Source of the DNA: Chryseotalea sp. WA131a
GTDB taxonomy: Bacteria > Bacteroidota > Bacteroidia > Cytophagales > Cyclobacteriaceae
Assembly: GCA_025370075.1 (NCBI GenBank)
Contig: CP073016.1
Coordinates: 434,001-498,000 of the forward strand
DNA length: 64,000 bases
Direction: 5' to 3'
Shown here: positions 63,933 to 64,000 of the stretch, piece after piece
Numbering within the stretch: position 1 is the first letter of the stretch
Layout: each line of letters opens with the position of its first letter
Position numbers and translations under genes: made by a program
Notes under the pieces: generated by a model
What the model saw: the letters and a program-made list of their open reading frames with translations, nothing else
What the model was told of the DNA's origin: nothing
Databases searched by the model: none

Positions 63933-64000
63933 TTACATTTTATCACACTCTGCCGCGCATTTAAGACAAGCCTCCGCGCATTTTTTGCAATGATCCATGT
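63933..64000 (-). CDS. C-terminus of a Cys-rich four-helix copper-binding protein (partial)
   Basis: The last 22 codons read DHCKKCAEACLKCAAECDKM and a TAA (63933-63935), which is the closing motif of the DUF326/Csp-like copper-storage family (HCxxCAxACxxCAxEC). The rest lies beyond the window. Orientation is minus, entering from the right. Confidence 0.8.
   Translation of the reverse strand, partial: MDHCKKCAEACLKCAAECDKM

Overview
The window reads as a chromosome segment from a Bacteroidota bacterium, most likely of the Cytophagales type. The evidence is a type IX secretion C-terminal sorting domain, SUMF1-like, DUF4421 and DUF6090 proteins typical of the phylum, Bacteroidota-type promoters (TTTG, about 19-21 nt, TAnnTTTG) and moderate GC. 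I see no rRNA, tRNA, CRISPR array or prophage.

Layout. (1) 0.3-12.2 kb is housekeeping: a degenerate M24-fold protein, an OmpA/PD40 envelope protein, Lon protease, a VapBC-type toxin-antitoxin pair with a well-defined operator/promoter, a HelD-like helicase, a DUF4143 ATPase and HslU. (2) 12.6-18.9 kb holds envelope and membrane genes on the + strand: a BamA/TamA-like barrel, a DUF4421 protein, a K+ channel, a DUF6090 protein and two unknown exported proteins. (3) 18.97-20.2 kb is a complete IS3-family element. (4) 20.3-30.1 kb is the most unusual region: minus-strand genes separated by a family of 129-140 bp imperfect palindromes. Each gene unit begins and ends with short sequences complementary to each other, the rule expected of integron gene cassettes and attC sites. 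No integrase gene is in the window, so it resembles an integrase-less cassette array (CALIN). Cassette cargo includes a Cas2-fold/PIN gene pair, a HAD phosphatase, a frameshifted exported protein, and a 6.7 kb unit with a serine hydrolase and two amidohydrolases. A related cassette lies at 37.8-38.7 kb. (5) 30.2-32.9 kb encodes a T9SS-sorted repeat protein and a SUMF1-like protein. (6) 33.4-37.7 kb is decayed: a chemoreceptor-like gene with two frameshifts, a substrate-binding-like gene with an internal stop, and an IS1380-family element with a 5-bp target duplication lying between a porin C-terminus and an HxlR regulator C-terminus. (7) 38.9-42.2 kb has an ArsR-SRPBCC-VOC operon with a palindromic operator, a DUF4142-like fragment, a small membrane protein, a cupin lipoprotein and an alcohol dehydrogenase remnant. 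(8) 42.3-51.0 kb is one 2904-codon gene for a cyclic beta-1,2-glucan synthase (NdvB-like). (9) 51.1-56.1 kb carries two receiver-only response regulators and a CheB-CheR-PAS-histidine kinase fusion. (10) 56.3-64 kb has a phospholipase D/cardiolipin synthase, a YdjM-like membrane protein, small stress proteins (holin-like, CsbD), YceI, a decayed MgtA-like P-type ATPase, a complete P-type cation ATPase and the end of a Cys-rich copper-binding protein.

The main biological story is accessory DNA inserted among envelope and housekeeping genes: two insertion sequences, an integron-like cassette array, and several partially deleted or frameshifted genes. All broken reading frames could include sequencing errors in homopolymers; this cannot be decided from one sequence.
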